Numbered from the stretch's first letter, positions 19,158 to 32,138 are shown. The stretch: 64,000 nucleotides of DNA from Mycobacterium sp. ACS1612 (GCF_001667505.1 NZ_LZHZ01000032.1:95574-159573), one strand, 5' to 3'. Program-made: numbers and translations. The notes: a model not told the origin generated them from the letters alone.

Positions 19158-22100
19158 GTGCACCTCAAGAGTCTGACGCTGAAGGGCTTCAAGTCCTTTG
19201 CCGCACCCACGACTCTGCGCTTCGAGCCCGGGATCACCTGCGTGGTCGGTCCGAACGGGTCGGGCAAGTCGAACGTGGTCGACGCACTCACCTGGGTGAT
19301 GGGTGAGCACAGCGCCAAGACGCTGCGCGGCGGCAAGATGGAGGACGTCATCTTCGCCGGGACGTCGTCGCGGGCCCCGTTGGGCCGCGCCGAGGTCACC
19401 GTGACGATCGACAACTCCGACAACGCGCTGCCGATCGAGTACTCCGAGGTGTCGATCACCCGGCGGATGTTCCGCGACGGCGCCAGCGAATACGAAATCA
19501 ACGGCAGCAGTTGCCGTTTGATGGATATCCAGGAACTGCTGTCGGACTCCGGCATCGGCCGCGAGATGCACGTCATCGTCGGCCAGGGCAAGCTCTCGGA
19601 GATCCTCGAGTCGCGCCCCGAAGATCGCAGGGCGTTCATCGAAGAGGCCGCGGGCGTGCTCAAGCACCGCAAGCGTAAGGAAAAGGCTGTCCGCAAGCTC
19701 GACTCGATGTCGGCAAACCTTGCTCGGTTGACCGACCTGACCACGGAGTTGCGCCGCCAACTCAAGCCGCTCGGCAGGCAGGCCGAGATGGCCAGGCGCG
19801 CCCAGACCATCCAGGCCGATCTGCGCGACGCCAGGCTCCGGTTGGCCGCCGACGACCTGGTCACCCGCAAGGCGGAGTTCGACAACACCGATCAGGCCGA
19901 GACCACGCTGCGCCGTGAACACGACGAGGCCGCGACGCTGCACGACGCCAAGACCGTCGAACTCAATGCGCACGAGGCGGCGGTCACCTCGCTCAGTGAG
20001 CGCGCAGATGCGGCGCAGCAGACGTGGTTCCGGCTGTCGGCGCTCGCCGAACGGGTCAGCGCGACTGTGCGCATCGCCACCGAGCGCGCACAACACCTCG
20101 AGGCCGAGCCGGACGTGTCCACCGGTCCCGACCCCGACGAACTCGAGGCCCAAGCCGACGAGGTCGCCGAACAGGAGCGGCGGCTGCTCGCCGAGCTGAC
20201 CGAATCGCGGGCACACCTGGAGTCGGCGCGCGCCGAGCTCACCGAATGCGAGCGCGTGGCCGCCGAGGCCGAACGGGCTCATCTGGCCGCCGCCCGGGCG
20301 GAAGCCGACCGCCGAGAAGGTTTGGCGCGCTTGGCCGGACAGGTCGACACCATGCGAACCCGGGTCGAGTCGATCGACGAGACGGTGGCGCGGTTGACGG
20401 GCGGCATCGAGGAGGCCGCCGCCAAGGCGCAACAGATGCAGGCAGAATTCGAGACCGTGCAGAGCCGCGTCGGCGAACTCGACGCCGGCGAGGTGGGTCT
20501 CGACGAACACCACGACCGCACGGTCGCCGCGCTGCGACTTGCCGACGAACGCGTCGCCGAATTGCAGGCCGCTGAACGCGCCGCCGAACGGCAGGTCGCC
20601 TCGCTGCGGGCCCGCATCGAGGCGTTGTCGGTCGGGCTGGACCGCAAGGACGGCGCCGCCTGGTTGCAGCAGAATCACAGTGGCGCAGGCATTTTCGGGT
20701 CGATCGCCGATCTGGTGAAGGTGCGGCCCGGATACGAGGTGGCGGTGGCCGCCGTGTTGGGCGCCGCCGCGGACGCCCTCGCCGCGGAGAACTTCGGCGC
20801 GGCCCGGTCGGCCGTCGCGGCGCTGAAGGAATCCGACGGCGGCCGGGCGGCCATCGTGCTGAGCGACTGGCCGCATCACCCTGCGCCGCGCGACCCGTTG
20901 CCGTACGGCGCGTCGTGGGCCGTCGACCTGGTCGAGGCGCCGTACCGGCTACAGGGCGCGATCATCGCGATGCTGTCCGGTGTCGTGGTGGTGGCCGACC
21001 TCGCCGCTGCGCTGGATCTCGTCGCGTCGCGGCCGCAACTGCGTGCCGTCACCAGCGACGGCGATCTTGTCGGCGCGGGCTGGGTCAGCGGCGGCTCTGA
21101 CCGCAAACCCAGCACGCTGGAGATCACCTCCGAGGTGGAGAAGGCCCGCGCCGAACTGGCCGACGCCGAGCGTCAGTCGGCCGAGCTGTCTGCTGCGCTG
21201 TCGGGCGCGCTGACCGAGCAGACCGCCCGCCAGGACGCGGCCGAGCAGGCGTTGGCCGCGCTCAACGAATCCGACGCCGCGATCTCGGCGATCTATGAGC
21301 AACTCGGCAGGCTCGGGCAGGACGCCCGCGCGGCCGACGACGAGTGGCAGCGGCTGATCCAGCAGCGCGACGAGCTGGAGGCGGGTCGCAACCGCACCGT
21401 CGAGGAACTCGCCGAACTCGAGCAGCGGCTGCACAACGCGCAGCAGGAGCCGACCTTCGAAGCCGAGCCCGTCGACCGTCAGGCGTCGATGGCGGCCGCG
21501 GAGCACGCACGCGCCTTCGAAGTGGAGGCGCGGCTGGCGGTGCGTACCGCCGAGGAGCGAGCGAACGCTGTTCGGGGACGGGCGGATTCGCTGCGCCGGG
21601 CAGCGGCCGCCGAACGTGAGGCGCGGCTGCGGGCCCAGCGTGTACGCGAAGCCCGCGAACACGCCGCAGCGGTCGCGGCCGCGGTGGCCGAATCGGGACG
21701 TCTTGTCGCGCAACGGCTGAGCGCTGCGGTCGCCGTCGCGTCCCGCGCCCGCGACGAGGTCGCCGCCGAACGTCAGCACCGCGCCGGCGCGCTGACCAAG
21801 ACGCGGGAAGAAGTCAACGAACTGTCCGCGAAGATCACCGCGATCACGGACGCGCTGCACCGCGACGAGGTGGCCAAAGCGCAAGCGGCGCTTCGCATCG
21901 AGCAACTCGAGGCGACGGTCCTTGAACAGTTCGGGATGGCGACCGCCGATCTGATCGCCGAGTACGGGCCCGACGTGCCGTTGCCGCCGTCGGATCTGGA
22001 GATGGCGGAGTACGAGCAGGCGCGTGAACGCGGCGAGCAGGTGACCGCGCCCGCACCGATGCCGTTCGACCGGCCCACCCAGGAGCGGCGCGCCAAGAAA

Positions 22101-22751
22101 GCCGAACGTGAGCTCAACGAACTTGGTCGCGTCAATCCTCTTGCGCTGGAAGAGTTCGCGGCGCTGGAGGAGCGCTACAACTTCCTGTCGACTCAACTCG
22201 AGGACGTCAAGGCGGCCCGTAAGGACCTGCTCGACGTCATCGCCGACGTCGACGAGCGCATCCTCCAGGTGTTCGCCGAGGCCTACGCCGACGTGGAGCG
22301 CGAATTCCAGACGGTGTTCGCCTCGCTGTTCCCCGGCGGCGAGGGAAGGCTGCTGCTCACCGATCCCGACGACATGCTGACCACAGGCATCGAGGTCGAG
22401 GCCCGGCCGCCCGGTAAGAAGATCAAGCGGCTGTCGCTGCTGTCCGGTGGCGAGAAGTCGCTGACCGCGGTGGCGATGCTGGTGGCGATCTTCCGGGCCC
22501 GGCCTTCACCGTTCTACGTGATGGACGAGGTCGAGGCGGCGCTCGACGACGTGAACCTGCGCCGGCTGCTCGGGCTGTTCGAACAGCTGCGGTCGCAGTC
22601 GCAGCTGATCGTGATCACGCACCAGAAGCCGACGATGGAGGTGGCCGACGCGCTGTACGGCGTCACGATGCGCGACGACGGCATCACCCAGGTGATCAGC
22701 CAGCGCATGCGCGGCCAGGAACTGGTCGGCGCCGCCGCATCCGCCAACTGA
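19158..22751 (+). CDS. smc: Chromosome segregation protein SMC
   Basis: A 1197-residue condensin ATPase. The N-terminal Walker A GPNGSGKS is at residues 31-38. Two long coiled-coil arms rich in Ala, Glu and Arg flank a hinge near residues 500-650 ([17 protein letters not shown]). The C-terminal ABC half has LSLLSGGEK and the Walker B segment [12 protein letters not shown]. The start GTG 19158 gives [14 protein letters not shown], the same as the M. tuberculosis N-terminus; a GTG 12 bases earlier is possible but lies in the putative -10. SMC works with ScpA/ScpB to compact and segregate the chromosome. Confidence 0.96.
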   Translation: MHLKSLTLKGFKSFAAPTTLRFEPGITCVVGPNGSGKSNVVDALTWVMGEHSAKTLRGGKMEDVIFAGTSSRAPLGRAEVTVTIDNSDNALPIEYSEVSITRRMFRDGASEYEINGSSCRLMDIQELLSDSGIGREMHVIVGQGKLSEILESRPEDRRAFIEEAAGVLKHRKRKEKAVRKLDSMSANLARLTDLTTELRRQLKPLGRQAEMARRAQTIQADLRDARLRLAADDLVTRKAEFDNTDQAETTLRREHDEAATLHDAKTVELNAHEAAVTSLSERADAAQQTWFRLSALAERVSATVRIATERAQHLEAEPDVSTGPDPDELEAQADEVAEQERRLLAELTESRAHLESARAELTECERVAAEAERAHLAAARAEADRREGLARLAGQVDTMRTRVESIDETVARLTGGIEEAAAKAQQMQAEFETVQSRVGELDAGEVGLDEHHDRTVAALRLADERVAELQAAERAAERQVASLRARIEALSVGLDRKDGAAWLQQNHSGAGIFGSIADLVKVRPGYEVAVAAVLGAAADALAAENFGAARSAVAALKESDGGRAAIVLSDWPHHPAPRDPLPYGASWAVDLVEAPYRLQGAIIAMLSGVVVVADLAAALDLVASRPQLRAVTSDGDLVGAGWVSGGSDRKPSTLEITSEVEKARAELADAERQSAELSAALSGALTEQTARQDAAEQALAALNESDAAISAIYEQLGRLGQDARAADDEWQRLIQQRDELEAGRNRTVEELAELEQRLHNAQQEPTFEAEPVDRQASMAAAEHARAFEVEARLAVRTAEERANAVRGRADSLRRAAAAEREARLRAQRVREAREHAAAVAAAVAESGRLVAQRLSAAVAVASRARDEVAAERQHRAGALTKTREEVNELSAKITAITDALHRDEVAKAQAALRIEQLEATVLEQFGMATADLIAEYGPDVPLPPSDLEMAEYEQARERGEQVTAPAPMPFDRPTQERRAKKAERELNELGRVNPLALEEFAALEERYNFLSTQLEDVKAARKDLLDVIADVDERILQVFAEAYADVEREFQTVFASLFPGGEGRLLLTDPDDMLTTGIEVEARPPGKKIKRLSLLSGGEKSLTAVAMLVAIFRARPSPFYVMDEVEAALDDVNLRRLLGLFEQLRSQSQLIVITHQKPTMEVADALYGVTMRDDGITQVISQRMRGQELVGAAASAN

Positions 22752-22802
22752 TCGGCGATTTGTGTGCGTTTCGGAGCGGTGAGCGCTCGAAACGTGCACG
22801 AA

Positions 22803-23807
22803 TCACTGGATTTTGGTGACTCCGCGGCGGCGGAGCGCCGCCAGATTCGCCGCACCGCACCCGTGTAGGCACACCAGCAGCTCGTCGATGAACCGCTGCA
22901 GCCAATCGGCCACGGCCTCAGGCGAATCGATGGCAGGCGCCAGCAGCGGCCTGGCCACGGCGACCGCGTCCGCGCCCATCGCCAACGCCTTCGCCGCGTC
23001 CATGCCGGTGCGGATGCCGCCGGACGCGACGAGCGACACGTCGGGCAGCATGTGGCGCACCTCGACCAGTGCCTCGGCGGTGGGAATGCCCCACTCGGCC
23101 AGCGCGGGGTAGCGGATCTCGCCGTACCGGACGAACTGCTCCACACGCGCCCATGACGTGCCGCCCGCGCCCGCCACGTCGACGGCGGCGATGGGGGAGT
23201 CGACCAACTCAGCGGCCGCGGCCGCTCCGATGCCGTGGCCGACCTCCTTGAGCATCACCGGGAAGCCGATCGAGCCCGCGATGTCACGCAACCGCGCCAC
23301 CGATCCGGAGAAGTCAGTGTCGCCCTCGTGCTGCATCGCCTCTTGCAGCGGATTGGTGTGCACCGCAACGGCATTGGCGCCGACGTGATCCAGCGCCGCG
23401 ACGAGATCCGGCGCCATCACCGCGTTCAGCTGAGCCAACCCGATGTTGCCGATCAGCAACACATCCGGGGCCACGTCGCGCACCCGGAACGACGACGACG
23501 CCGCGCCCTTGTCGAGCATGATGCGCTGCGACCCGAGCATCATGCCGACGCCGAGTTGTTGCGCCGCCACCGCCAGATTGCGGTTGATGGTTTCGGACAG
23601 CTCGGCACCGCCGGTCATCGCGCCGATCAACACCGGCGCCCGCAACGCCACACCGAGGAATTCGGTGGACAGATCGACGCTGCCGAGATCCGTCTGGGTC
23701 AACGCGTTGTACGGCAACCGGTAGCGCTCCAGGCCGGTGGTGACAGACTGGAAATCGACCGCCTCGGACAGGCACATGTCGATGTGCCGTCGTTTGCGGG
23801 TCTCCAT
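22803..23807 (-). CDS. fni: Type 2 isopentenyl-diphosphate delta-isomerase (FMN-dependent)
   Basis: A 334-residue FMN/NADPH-dependent enzyme interconverting isopentenyl and dimethylallyl diphosphate. Family motifs are clear: RKRRHID at the N-terminus, [22 protein letters not shown] with the metal-binding Glu, KEVGHGIG, and SGGIRTGMD for FMN phosphate binding. The ATG at 23807 gives the usual length; the open frame extends far upstream only because it lies opposite ftsY. It is inserted, in opposite orientation, between smc and ftsY, which are adjacent in M. tuberculosis. M. tuberculosis uses a type 1 enzyme elsewhere, so this gene is probably acquired or retained only in some mycobacteria. Confidence 0.93.
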   Translation of the reverse strand: METRKRRHIDMCLSEAVDFQSVTTGLERYRLPYNALTQTDLGSVDLSTEFLGVALRAPVLIGAMTGGAELSETINRNLAVAAQQLGVGMMLGSQRIMLDKGAASSSFRVRDVAPDVLLIGNIGLAQLNAVMAPDLVAALDHVGANAVAVHTNPLQEAMQHEGDTDFSGSVARLRDIAGSIGFPVMLKEVGHGIGAAAAAELVDSPIAAVDVAGAGGTSWARVEQFVRYGEIRYPALAEWGIPTAEALVEVRHMLPDVSLVASGGIRTGMDAAKALAMGADAVAVARPLLAPAIDSPEAVADWLQRFIDELLVCLHGCGAANLAALRRRGVTKIQ

Positions 23808-23844
23808 CCCGCCGGGGTCGACGGTCACCGGCTGTGCCCCCTGC

Positions 23845-23850
23845 GACAAT
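23845..23850 (+). promoter_or_regulatory. Candidate -10 hexamer (GACAAT) for ftsY
   Basis: GACAAT ends six bases before the ftsY GTG in the 49-base gap between the divergent fni and ftsY starts. It fits a leaderless promoter, though it deviates from TANNNT at the first base. Confidence 0.35.
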
Positions 23851-23856
23851 GGCGTC

Positions 23857-25194
23857 GTGTCTGAAGCTGTGTGGATCGCAATCGCGGTCGTTGCCGTTCT
23901 GCTCGTGGTCGCGCTGGTCGTCGGGCTGGTGCGATACCGGCGCCGACGCATCAATCTGTCGTCTGCAGACACTGCCACGCCCATCGACCGCTCCGGCGGA
24001 TATACCGCGTCTTCGGGCATCACGTTCACCCAATCGGCACCGACGCAGCCTGCCGAGCGCATCGACACCAGCGGCTTGCCCGCCGTGGGCGACGATGCCA
24101 CCGTTCCGCGGGATGCGCCGAAACGGCCCATCGCCGACGTCAAGCTGCCTGAGCCCGCCGTCGAGCCGGTAGCGCCCGTAGAGCCGGTAGCGCCGGTAGA
24201 GCCGGTAGCGCCGGTAGAGCCGTTAGCGCCGGTAGCGCCCGTCGAGCCTGCCCCTGCCCCCGTCGAGGAGATCGCCCCGATTGACGGGCGCCTGGACCGG
24301 CTGCGCGGGCGGCTCGCCAAGTCGCAGAACACGCTCGGCCGCGGCATGCTCGGCCTGCTCGGCGGCGGCGACCTGGACGACGAGTCCTGGGAGGACGTCG
24401 AGGACACCCTGCTGATCGCCGACCTGGGGCCCGTCGTCACCGAATCGGTGGTGTCGTCGCTGCGGTCGCGGATGGCCAGCAGCCGGGTGCGCACCGAGGC
24501 CGACGCCAAGGCCGTCGTGCGGGAGGTGCTCATCGAAGAACTCCAGCCGCAGCTGGACCGGTCGATCAAGGCGTTGCCGCACCACGACAAGCCGTCGGTG
24601 CTGCTGGTCGTCGGTGTCAACGGCACGGGCAAGACGACGACGGTCGGCAAGCTGGCCCGTGTGCTGGTCGCCGACGGCCGCCGCGTGGTGCTCGGCGCCG
24701 CAGACACGTTCCGCGCCGCGGCGGCCGATCAGCTGCAGACCTGGGCTTCCCGGGTGGGTGCGGAAGTGGTGCGCGGCGCCGAGGGCGCCGATCCCGCGTC
24801 GGTGGCGTTCGACGCCGTCGACAAGGGCATCGACTCGGGCGCCGACGTCGTCGTCATCGACACCGCGGGCAGGCTGCACACCAAGACCGGCCTGATGGAC
24901 GAGCTGGGCAAGGTCAAGCGCGTGGTCAGCAAGCGGGCAGAAGTCGACGAGGTGCTGCTGGTGCTCGACGCGACGATCGGCCAAAACAGCCTGCCGCAGG
25001 CGCGGGTGTTTGCCGAAGTCGTCGACATCACCGGCGTGGTGCTGACCAAACTCGATGGCACCGCCAAGGGCGGCATCGTGTTCCGCGTGCAGCAGGAGTT
25101 GGGCGTGCCCGTCAAACTCGTCGGCCTCGGCGAAGGCCCCGACGATCTCGCTCCCTTCGAACCCGCGGCCTTCGTCGACGCGCTGCTCGGTTAA
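23857..25194 (+). CDS. ftsY: Signal recognition particle receptor FtsY
   Basis: A 445-residue SRP receptor GTPase targeting ribosome-nascent chains to the membrane. An N-terminal transmembrane helix spans residues 5-27 and is followed by RYRRRR. An acidic, Pro-rich linker contains an EPVAPV repeat at about 103-126. The NG domain has the P-loop GVNGTGKT at 253-260, [20 protein letters not shown] and [10 protein letters not shown]. The GTG 23857 start gives the same N-terminal arrangement as the M. tuberculosis protein. The frame extends upstream to 23737 only as the antisense of fni. Confidence 0.96.
   Translation: MSEAVWIAIAVVAVLLVVALVVGLVRYRRRRINLSSADTATPIDRSGGYTASSGITFTQSAPTQPAERIDTSGLPAVGDDATVPRDAPKRPIADVKLPEPAVEPVAPVEPVAPVEPVAPVEPLAPVAPVEPAPAPVEEIAPIDGRLDRLRGRLAKSQNTLGRGMLGLLGGGDLDDESWEDVEDTLLIADLGPVVTESVVSSLRSRMASSRVRTEADAKAVVREVLIEELQPQLDRSIKALPHHDKPSVLLVVGVNGTGKTTTVGKLARVLVADGRRVVLGAADTFRAAAADQLQTWASRVGAEVVRGAEGADPASVAFDAVDKGIDSGADVVVIDTAGRLHTKTGLMDELGKVKRVVSKRAEVDEVLLVLDATIGQNSLPQARVFAEVVDITGVVLTKLDGTAKGGIVFRVQQELGVPVKLVGLGEGPDDLAPFEPAAFVDALLG
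24163..24234 (+). repeat. Four 18-bp tandem repeats in ftsY (EPVAPV)
   Basis: Four in-frame copies of GAGCCGGTAGCGCCGGTA with one or two substitutions encode EPVAPV-type hexapeptides in the linker between the membrane helix and the GTPase domain. Near-identical DNA suggests slippage, so copy number may vary between strains without disturbing the frame. Confidence 0.9.
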
Positions 25195-25219
25195 CGGGCA
25201 GCCGCGAAAACCGCACGAC

Positions 25220-25267
25220 GTAACACCGGTGAAACGTCGTCGGCCAATCCGTTCACACGAGCGAAAC
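25220..25267 (+). promoter_or_regulatory. Two GlnR-type boxes upstream of amt
   Basis: Box 1 (25220-25235) is GTAAC-6 nt-GAAAC and matches the actinobacterial GlnR consensus gTnAC-n6-GaAAC exactly. Box 2 (25252-25267) is TTCAC-6 nt-GAAAC with one mismatch. They are 32 bp apart, about three helical turns, and lie 100-150 bp before the amt start. GlnR activates amt-glnB-glnD under nitrogen limitation in M. smegmatis, so nitrogen control of this operon is well supported. Confidence 0.8.
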
Positions 25268-25369
25268 ACCGTGGCGTCTTAACCGAAACAACCACTCAGC
25301 AAAGTCTTGGACCAGGTCAACGGTCGCAAAAACGTTGCGGCCGTGGCGTGTCGAAGGAGGAAACTGCGA

Positions 25370-27072
<1,703 letters not shown>

Positions 27073-27148
27073 GCCGCAGGTGAAATGAGTCGTCGTCTCC
27101 CGGAACTACACCGTGAGCGTTGATGGGAAGGCCGGGAGAGGACTCTAA

Positions 27149-29650
27149 ATGGCAAGTCAGACACCAGATTCTGCTGACGAGCGCTTGCGCGAGGAGCAGA
27201 TCAACGCCGCCGGTGCGCCCAGATGGGTAGCACCGGCGGCGGCCTCGTCTCGTCCGGCGACCGATCTGGTGGCCGCCTGCGAGAAACTGCTCTCCGGTAA
27301 AGCGCGGCAACTCGATTCGGCCGCACTCCGTGACGCCCTGCTGGACCTGCACGATTTCTGGCTGACCACCAAGGCCACCGAGATCGGGATCACCGCGACG
27401 AGCGGGTTCGCGATCGTCGCGACGGGTGGTCTCGGCCGCGGCGAACTGTTGCCGTTCTCCGACCTCGACCTGATGCTGCTGCACGACAACATGCCGCGCG
27501 AAACCGTCAGCCAGGTCGCCGAGCTGTTGTGGTATCCGTTCTGGGACGCCAACATTCGCATCGACCACAGTGTGCGCACCGTCCCGGAGGCGCTGAAGGT
27601 CGCCGGGGAGGACATCTCGGCGGGCCTTGCGATGCTGGAGGCCCGCCACATCGCGGGCGACTCCGACCTGTCGTCGCTGTTGATCAGCGGGGCCCGTCGG
27701 CAGTGGCGCATTGGAATCGCCTCGCGTTTCGACGAACTCGTCGCACACACCGAGCAACGATGGGAACGCAGCGGGCAGATCGCCCACCGCGCCGAGCCCG
27801 ACCTCAAGTGTGGCCGCGGCGGCCTGCGCGACGTGCAACTGCTCAATGCGCTGGCGATCGCGCAACTCGCCGACGTGTATCCCAGTCGCTCGCTGGCCTC
27901 ACCGACGGGCACGCTGGGCGAGGCGCATCTCGCGCTGCTCAACGTGCGCACCGAACTGCACCGGGTGTCCGGTCGCGGTCGCGAACTGCTGCTGGCCCAG
28001 CACGCCGACGAGATCGGCGCCGCGCTGCACATCGGGGATCGATTCGACTTGGCACGCACACTGTCTGACGCAGCGCGCACTGTCAGCTACTACGTCGACG
28101 CGGGATTGCGCACCGCCGCGAATGCGTTGCCGCGCCGCGGGTTGGCGGCGTTCAAGCGTCCGGTGCGCCGCCCCCTCGACGAGGGGGTGATCGAGTATGC
28201 GGGCGAGGTCATCCTGGCTCGCGACGCGCGCCCGGAACGCGATCCCGGCCTGATCCTCCGGGTCGCCGCCGCATCGGCGACGACCGGGCTGCCGATCGCG
28301 GCGTCGACCCTGGCGCGGCTCACCGAGACCGCCCCGGAGTTGCGCACGCCGTGGCCGAGGCAGGCGCTCAAGGATCTGCTGGTGATGCTGGCCGCGGGCC
28401 CGAGCGCGGTGGCCACCATCGAGGCGCTGGACCGAACCGGGTTGTGGGGCAGGCTGTTCCCGGAGTGGGGCGCTGTGCGTGATCTGCCGCCTCGCGACGT
28501 GGTGCACATCTGGACCGTCGACCGGCATCTGGTCGAAACAGTGTCTCGGGCAAGCGCTTTCACTACCCGGGTGTCGCGGCCGGATATGTTGGTGCTCGGC
28601 GCGCTGTGCCACGACATCGGTAAGGGCCGCGGCGGGGACCACAGCATCATCGGCGCCGAACTGGCCACGCAGATCGGCACCAGACTGGGGCTGTGGCCGT
28701 CGGATGTCGAACTGCTGTCGAAGGTGGTGCGCCACCACCTGTTGCTTCCGCACACCGCGACGCGGCGAGACCTGCAGGATCCGAAGACCATCGAGGCCGT
28801 GGTGGAGGCGCTCGACGACGACCCGGTGCTGCTGGAACTGTTGCACGTACTGGCCGAGGCGGATTCGCTCGCCACCGGACCCGGCGTGTGGGGCGACTGG
28901 AAGGCGTCGTTGGTCGGGGACCTGGTCCGGCGCTGCCGGATGGTGATGGCGGGCGAACCGCTGCCAACACCGGATCCCATTGACCCGCGGTTCATTTCGC
29001 TGGCTGCTGACGGCGGTGTGCACGTCGAGATGACGCCCGGCGACAGCCCGCACATCTACAACCTGACGATGATCGCGCCGGATGTCCGGGGTCTGCTGTC
29101 GAAGGCCGCGGGTGTGCTGGCGCTCAATTCGCTTCGCGTGCACTCCGCGTCGGTGAACGGGCACGAGGGTTCGGCGATCAACACGTTCGTGGTGTCACCG
29201 CATTTCGGTTCGCCGCCCGCCGCCGAACTGTTGCGTCAGCAGTTCATCCTGGCGCTCGAGGGTGAACTCGACGTGCTGGCGTCGTTGGACAAACGGGACA
29301 GGGACGCGGTGCAGCACGGCACCACCCGGGCGGGACAGGTGCCCGACGCGGTGCCGATCAACCACGCGACCGCGCCGCCGAAGATCCTGTGGTCCGACGG
29401 CCCGCGGGAGGGGGAGTCGGTTGTGCAGATCCGTGCCACCGACCGGGCGGGGCTGCTGGCGAGGTTGACCGCGATCTTCGAACGCGACGGGGTCGACATC
29501 GCCTGGGCGAAGGTCACCACGCTTGGCTCGTCGGTGGTCGACGTGTTCGCGATCACCGTCGCGGGCTCGATGCGGGAGGAACTGCAGCGCGACCTCTATG
29601 CCGTGCTGCCGGCACCGGCGCCCGCGAAGCCGGTATCCGAAGCCAGTTAG
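27149..29650 (+). CDS. glnD: PII adenylyltransferase/uridylyltransferase GlnD
   Basis: An 833-residue bifunctional PII-modifying enzyme. The nucleotidyltransferase motif [19 protein letters not shown] begins at about residue 93. The demodifying HD domain shows His488-Asp489 in [13 protein letters not shown]. Two C-terminal ACT domains sense amino acids ([16 protein letters not shown] and [13 protein letters not shown]). The ATG start follows a 76-base gap after glnB with GGGAGAGGA upstream. It should adenylylate Tyr51 of the neighbouring PII under nitrogen limitation and reverse this on glutamine excess. Confidence 0.95.
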   Translation: MASQTPDSADERLREEQINAAGAPRWVAPAAASSRPATDLVAACEKLLSGKARQLDSAALRDALLDLHDFWLTTKATEIGITATSGFAIVATGGLGRGELLPFSDLDLMLLHDNMPRETVSQVAELLWYPFWDANIRIDHSVRTVPEALKVAGEDISAGLAMLEARHIAGDSDLSSLLISGARRQWRIGIASRFDELVAHTEQRWERSGQIAHRAEPDLKCGRGGLRDVQLLNALAIAQLADVYPSRSLASPTGTLGEAHLALLNVRTELHRVSGRGRELLLAQHADEIGAALHIGDRFDLARTLSDAARTVSYYVDAGLRTAANALPRRGLAAFKRPVRRPLDEGVIEYAGEVILARDARPERDPGLILRVAAASATTGLPIAASTLARLTETAPELRTPWPRQALKDLLVMLAAGPSAVATIEALDRTGLWGRLFPEWGAVRDLPPRDVVHIWTVDRHLVETVSRASAFTTRVSRPDMLVLGALCHDIGKGRGGDHSIIGAELATQIGTRLGLWPSDVELLSKVVRHHLLLPHTATRRDLQDPKTIEAVVEALDDDPVLLELLHVLAEADSLATGPGVWGDWKASLVGDLVRRCRMVMAGEPLPTPDPIDPRFISLAADGGVHVEMTPGDSPHIYNLTMIAPDVRGLLSKAAGVLALNSLRVHSASVNGHEGSAINTFVVSPHFGSPPAAELLRQQFILALEGELDVLASLDKRDRDAVQHGTTRAGQVPDAVPINHATAPPKILWSDGPREGESVVQIRATDRAGLLARLTAIFERDGVDIAWAKVTTLGSSVVDVFAITVAGSMREELQRDLYAVLPAPAPAKPVSEAS

Positions 29651-29749
29651 GAGGTGGCGGGCGAGTGAGCATCGCAGGCGTCCGAACGGCGCCCGAGCGG
29701 TGGGCCCACGCCCGTAGGGCAGGGGACGAACCCAGAACCGACCATTCGT

Positions 29750-29755
29750 TAGGCT
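29750..29755 (+). promoter_or_regulatory. Candidate -10 hexamer (TAGGCT) for ffh, leaderless
   Basis: TAGGCT ends seven bases before the ffh GTG at 29763, and no Shine-Dalgarno sequence is present between them. Confidence 0.45.
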
Positions 29756-29762
29756 TGACAGC

Positions 29763-31334
29763 GTGTTTGAATCGCTGTCCGACCGGTTGACCGGCGCCCT
29801 GCAGGGGCTGCGTGGCAAGGGCAGGCTGACCGACGCCGACATCGACGCGACCACCAGAGAGATCCGGCTGGCGCTGCTCGAGGCCGACGTCTCGCTGCCT
29901 GTGGTGCGCGCGTTCGTGGCCCGCATCAAAGACCGCGCCAAGGGCGCTGAGGTCTCCGGTGCGCTGAACCCGGCCCAGCAGGTCGTCAAGATCGTCAACG
30001 ACGAGCTGATCGGCATCCTCGGCGGCGAGACCCGCCAGTTGGCTTTCGCGAAGACGCCGCCGACGGTGATCATGCTCGCCGGTCTGCAAGGTTCCGGTAA
30101 GACCACATTGGCCGGCAAGCTGGCGAAATGGCTTAAGGATCAAGGCAATACGCCGCTGCTCGTGGCGTGCGACCTGCAGCGGCCCGGCGCGGTCAACCAG
30201 CTGCAGATCGTCGGTGAGCGCGCCGGTGTGCAGGTGTTCGCACCGCATCCCGGGGTTGGCCCGGAGGGCCGGGACAATGAAGCGGACGCCGGTCACGGCG
30301 ATCCGGTGGCGGTGGCTGCCGCGGGCCTTGCCGAGGCGAAGGCCAAGCTCTTCGACGTCGTCATCATCGACACCGCGGGCCGGTTGGGCATCGATGACGA
30401 GCTGATGAGCCAGGCCGCCGCCATCCGCGACGCCGTTGACCCCGACGAAGTGATCTTCGTGCTCGACGCCATGATCGGCCAGGACGCCGTCACCACGGCA
30501 GAGGCGTTCCGCGGGGGCGTCGGCTTCACCGGCGTGGTGCTGACCAAGCTCGACGGCGACGCCCGCGGTGGCGCCGCGCTGTCGGTGCGCGAGATCACCG
30601 GGGTGCCGATCCTGTTCGCGTCCGCAGGCGAGAAGCTCGAGGACTTCGACGTCTTTCACCCCGATCGGATGGCCAGCCGCATCCTGGGCATGGGCGACGT
30701 GCTCACCCTGATCGAGCAGGCCGAACAGCATTTCGACGCGCAGAAGGCCGAGGAGGCGGCGGCCAAGATCGGCTCGGGCGAGCTGACCCTCGAAGACTTC
30801 CTCGAGCAGATGCTCGCGATCCGCAAGATGGGCCCGATCGGCAACCTGCTCGGCATGCTGCCCGGCGCGGGCCAGATGAAGGAGGCGCTGGCCGCGGTCG
30901 ACGACAGCCAACTCGACCGCGTGCAGGCGATCATCCGCGGTATGACGCCCGCCGAACGTGCCGACCCGAAGATCATCAACGCCTCCCGTCGGCTGCGCAT
31001 CGCCAACGGATCCGGCGTCACGGTGTCGGAGGTCAACCAGCTCGTCGACCGGTTCTTCGAAGCGCGCAAGATGATGTCGCAGATGGCCGGTCAGATGGGA
31101 ATGCCGTTCGGCCGCAAGGGTTCTTCGCGGAAGGCGGCGAAGAACAAGAAGAAGGGGCAAAAGGGCCGTAAAAAGGTGGGTGGTCCGACGCCGCCGAAGG
31201 CGCGCAATCCGTTGGGCGCCGCAGGCATGCCTGCCGGGTTCCCCGACCTGTCGAACATGCCCAAGGGTCTCGACGAGCTGCCGCCGGGTCTTGCCGACAT
31301 CGACCTGTCGAAGTTGAAGTTCCCGAAGAACTGA
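29763..31334 (+). CDS. ffh: Signal recognition particle protein Ffh
   Basis: A 523-residue SRP54 GTPase. The N-domain is followed by the P-loop GLQGSGKT at residues 107-114, DLQRPGA, DTAGRLGID and TKLDGDARGG. The Met-rich M-domain that binds 4.5S RNA and signal peptides ends with RKMMSQMAGQMGM, and the Lys- and Pro-rich C-terminal tail is long. All elements are intact. It pairs functionally with FtsY encoded in this window. The SRP RNA gene was not seen here. Confidence 0.97.
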   Translation: MFESLSDRLTGALQGLRGKGRLTDADIDATTREIRLALLEADVSLPVVRAFVARIKDRAKGAEVSGALNPAQQVVKIVNDELIGILGGETRQLAFAKTPPTVIMLAGLQGSGKTTLAGKLAKWLKDQGNTPLLVACDLQRPGAVNQLQIVGERAGVQVFAPHPGVGPEGRDNEADAGHGDPVAVAAAGLAEAKAKLFDVVIIDTAGRLGIDDELMSQAAAIRDAVDPDEVIFVLDAMIGQDAVTTAEAFRGGVGFTGVVLTKLDGDARGGAALSVREITGVPILFASAGEKLEDFDVFHPDRMASRILGMGDVLTLIEQAEQHFDAQKAEEAAAKIGSGELTLEDFLEQMLAIRKMGPIGNLLGMLPGAGQMKEALAAVDDSQLDRVQAIIRGMTPAERADPKIINASRRLRIANGSGVTVSEVNQLVDRFFEARKMMSQMAGQMGMPFGRKGSSRKAAKNKKKGQKGRKKVGGPTPPKARNPLGAAGMPAGFPDLSNMPKGLDELPPGLADIDLSKLKFPKN

Positions 31335-31354
31335 TTGCGGGCGAGGTCATCGCG

Positions 31355-32137
31355 ATGGACGACGCATTGTTGCTGCAGCACCGCGACGAGCGCGGCGTCG
31401 TCACGTTGACGCTCAACCGGCCGAAGGCTCTCAACGCACTGTCGGAGGCGATGCTCGCGGCGCTCGGTGAGGCTTTCGACGGGCTCGCCGACGACGAGTC
31501 GGTACGAGCCGTGGTGCTCGGCGCGGCAGGACGGGCTTTCAGTGCCGGCCACGACCTGAAGGAAATGCGCGCGGAGCCGTCGCTCGAGTACTACGAGCGA
31601 CTGTTCGCGCAGTGCTCGGCCGTGATGCTCGCGATCCGTCGCGTGCCGGTGCCGGTGATCGCTCGGGTGCAAGGTCTTGCCACCGCAGCGGGCTGCCAGC
31701 TCGTCGCCATGTGCGACCTGGCGATCGCGAGTAGCGACGCCCAGTTCGCCGTCAACGGCGTCGACGTCGGGTTGTTCTGCTCGACGCCGGGCGTCGCGTT
31801 GTCACGCAACGTGCCGACGAAGGCCGCCTTCGAGATGCTCGTCACCGGCGATTTCATCACTGCCGAGGAGGCCTGCGCGAAGGGTCTCGTGAACCGTGTC
31901 GTGACACCCGACGCGCTCGACGGCGCGGTCGACGCGCTGATCAGGCGAATCGTCGCGAAGCCGCGCGTCGCGCTCGCGCTTGGCAAGAGCCTGTTCTACC
32001 GCCAGAGGGAAGAAACGATGGAGTCCGCTTACACCGACGCTGGTGCGACGATGGCCTGCAACATGATGGACCCGAGTGCGCTGGAAGGCGTGCAGGCTTT
32101 CCTCGAGAAGCGGCCGCCGAGCTGGTCAGCCAGCTAG
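31355..32137 (+). CDS. Crotonase-fold protein, ECHDC3-like, lacking catalytic glutamates
   Basis: A 260-residue crotonase-superfamily protein annotated by similarity as enoyl-CoA hydratase. The oxyanion-hole segment GRAFSAGHDLKEM is present, but the two acid/base glutamates of true hydratases are absent: the first position reads GCQL instead of GCEL, and the second falls in NGVDVGL. The pattern VQGLATAAGCQL...GLFCSTPGVAL is that of the ECHDC3 group. It starts 20 bases after ffh and stops one base before the amidohydrolase gene. Its place between ffh and the Rv2915c homologue has no M. tuberculosis counterpart, so it is probably an insertion. Activity is unknown. Confidence 0.85.
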   Translation: MDDALLLQHRDERGVVTLTLNRPKALNALSEAMLAALGEAFDGLADDESVRAVVLGAAGRAFSAGHDLKEMRAEPSLEYYERLFAQCSAVMLAIRRVPVPVIARVQGLATAAGCQLVAMCDLAIASSDAQFAVNGVDVGLFCSTPGVALSRNVPTKAAFEMLVTGDFITAEEACAKGLVNRVVTPDALDGAVDALIRRIVAKPRVALALGKSLFYRQREETMESAYTDAGATMACNMMDPSALEGVQAFLEKRPPSWSAS

Positions 32138-32138
32138 C

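Noticed and set aside
24163..24234. CRISPR-like repeats
   Set aside because: The units are contiguous with no spacers and encode an in-frame hexapeptide in ftsY.
23808..24707. Upstream extension of the fni frame, opposite ftsY
   Set aside because: The extra 300 residues are Ser/Thr/Gly-rich antisense of ftsY with no family resemblance; fni has a full-length start at 23807.
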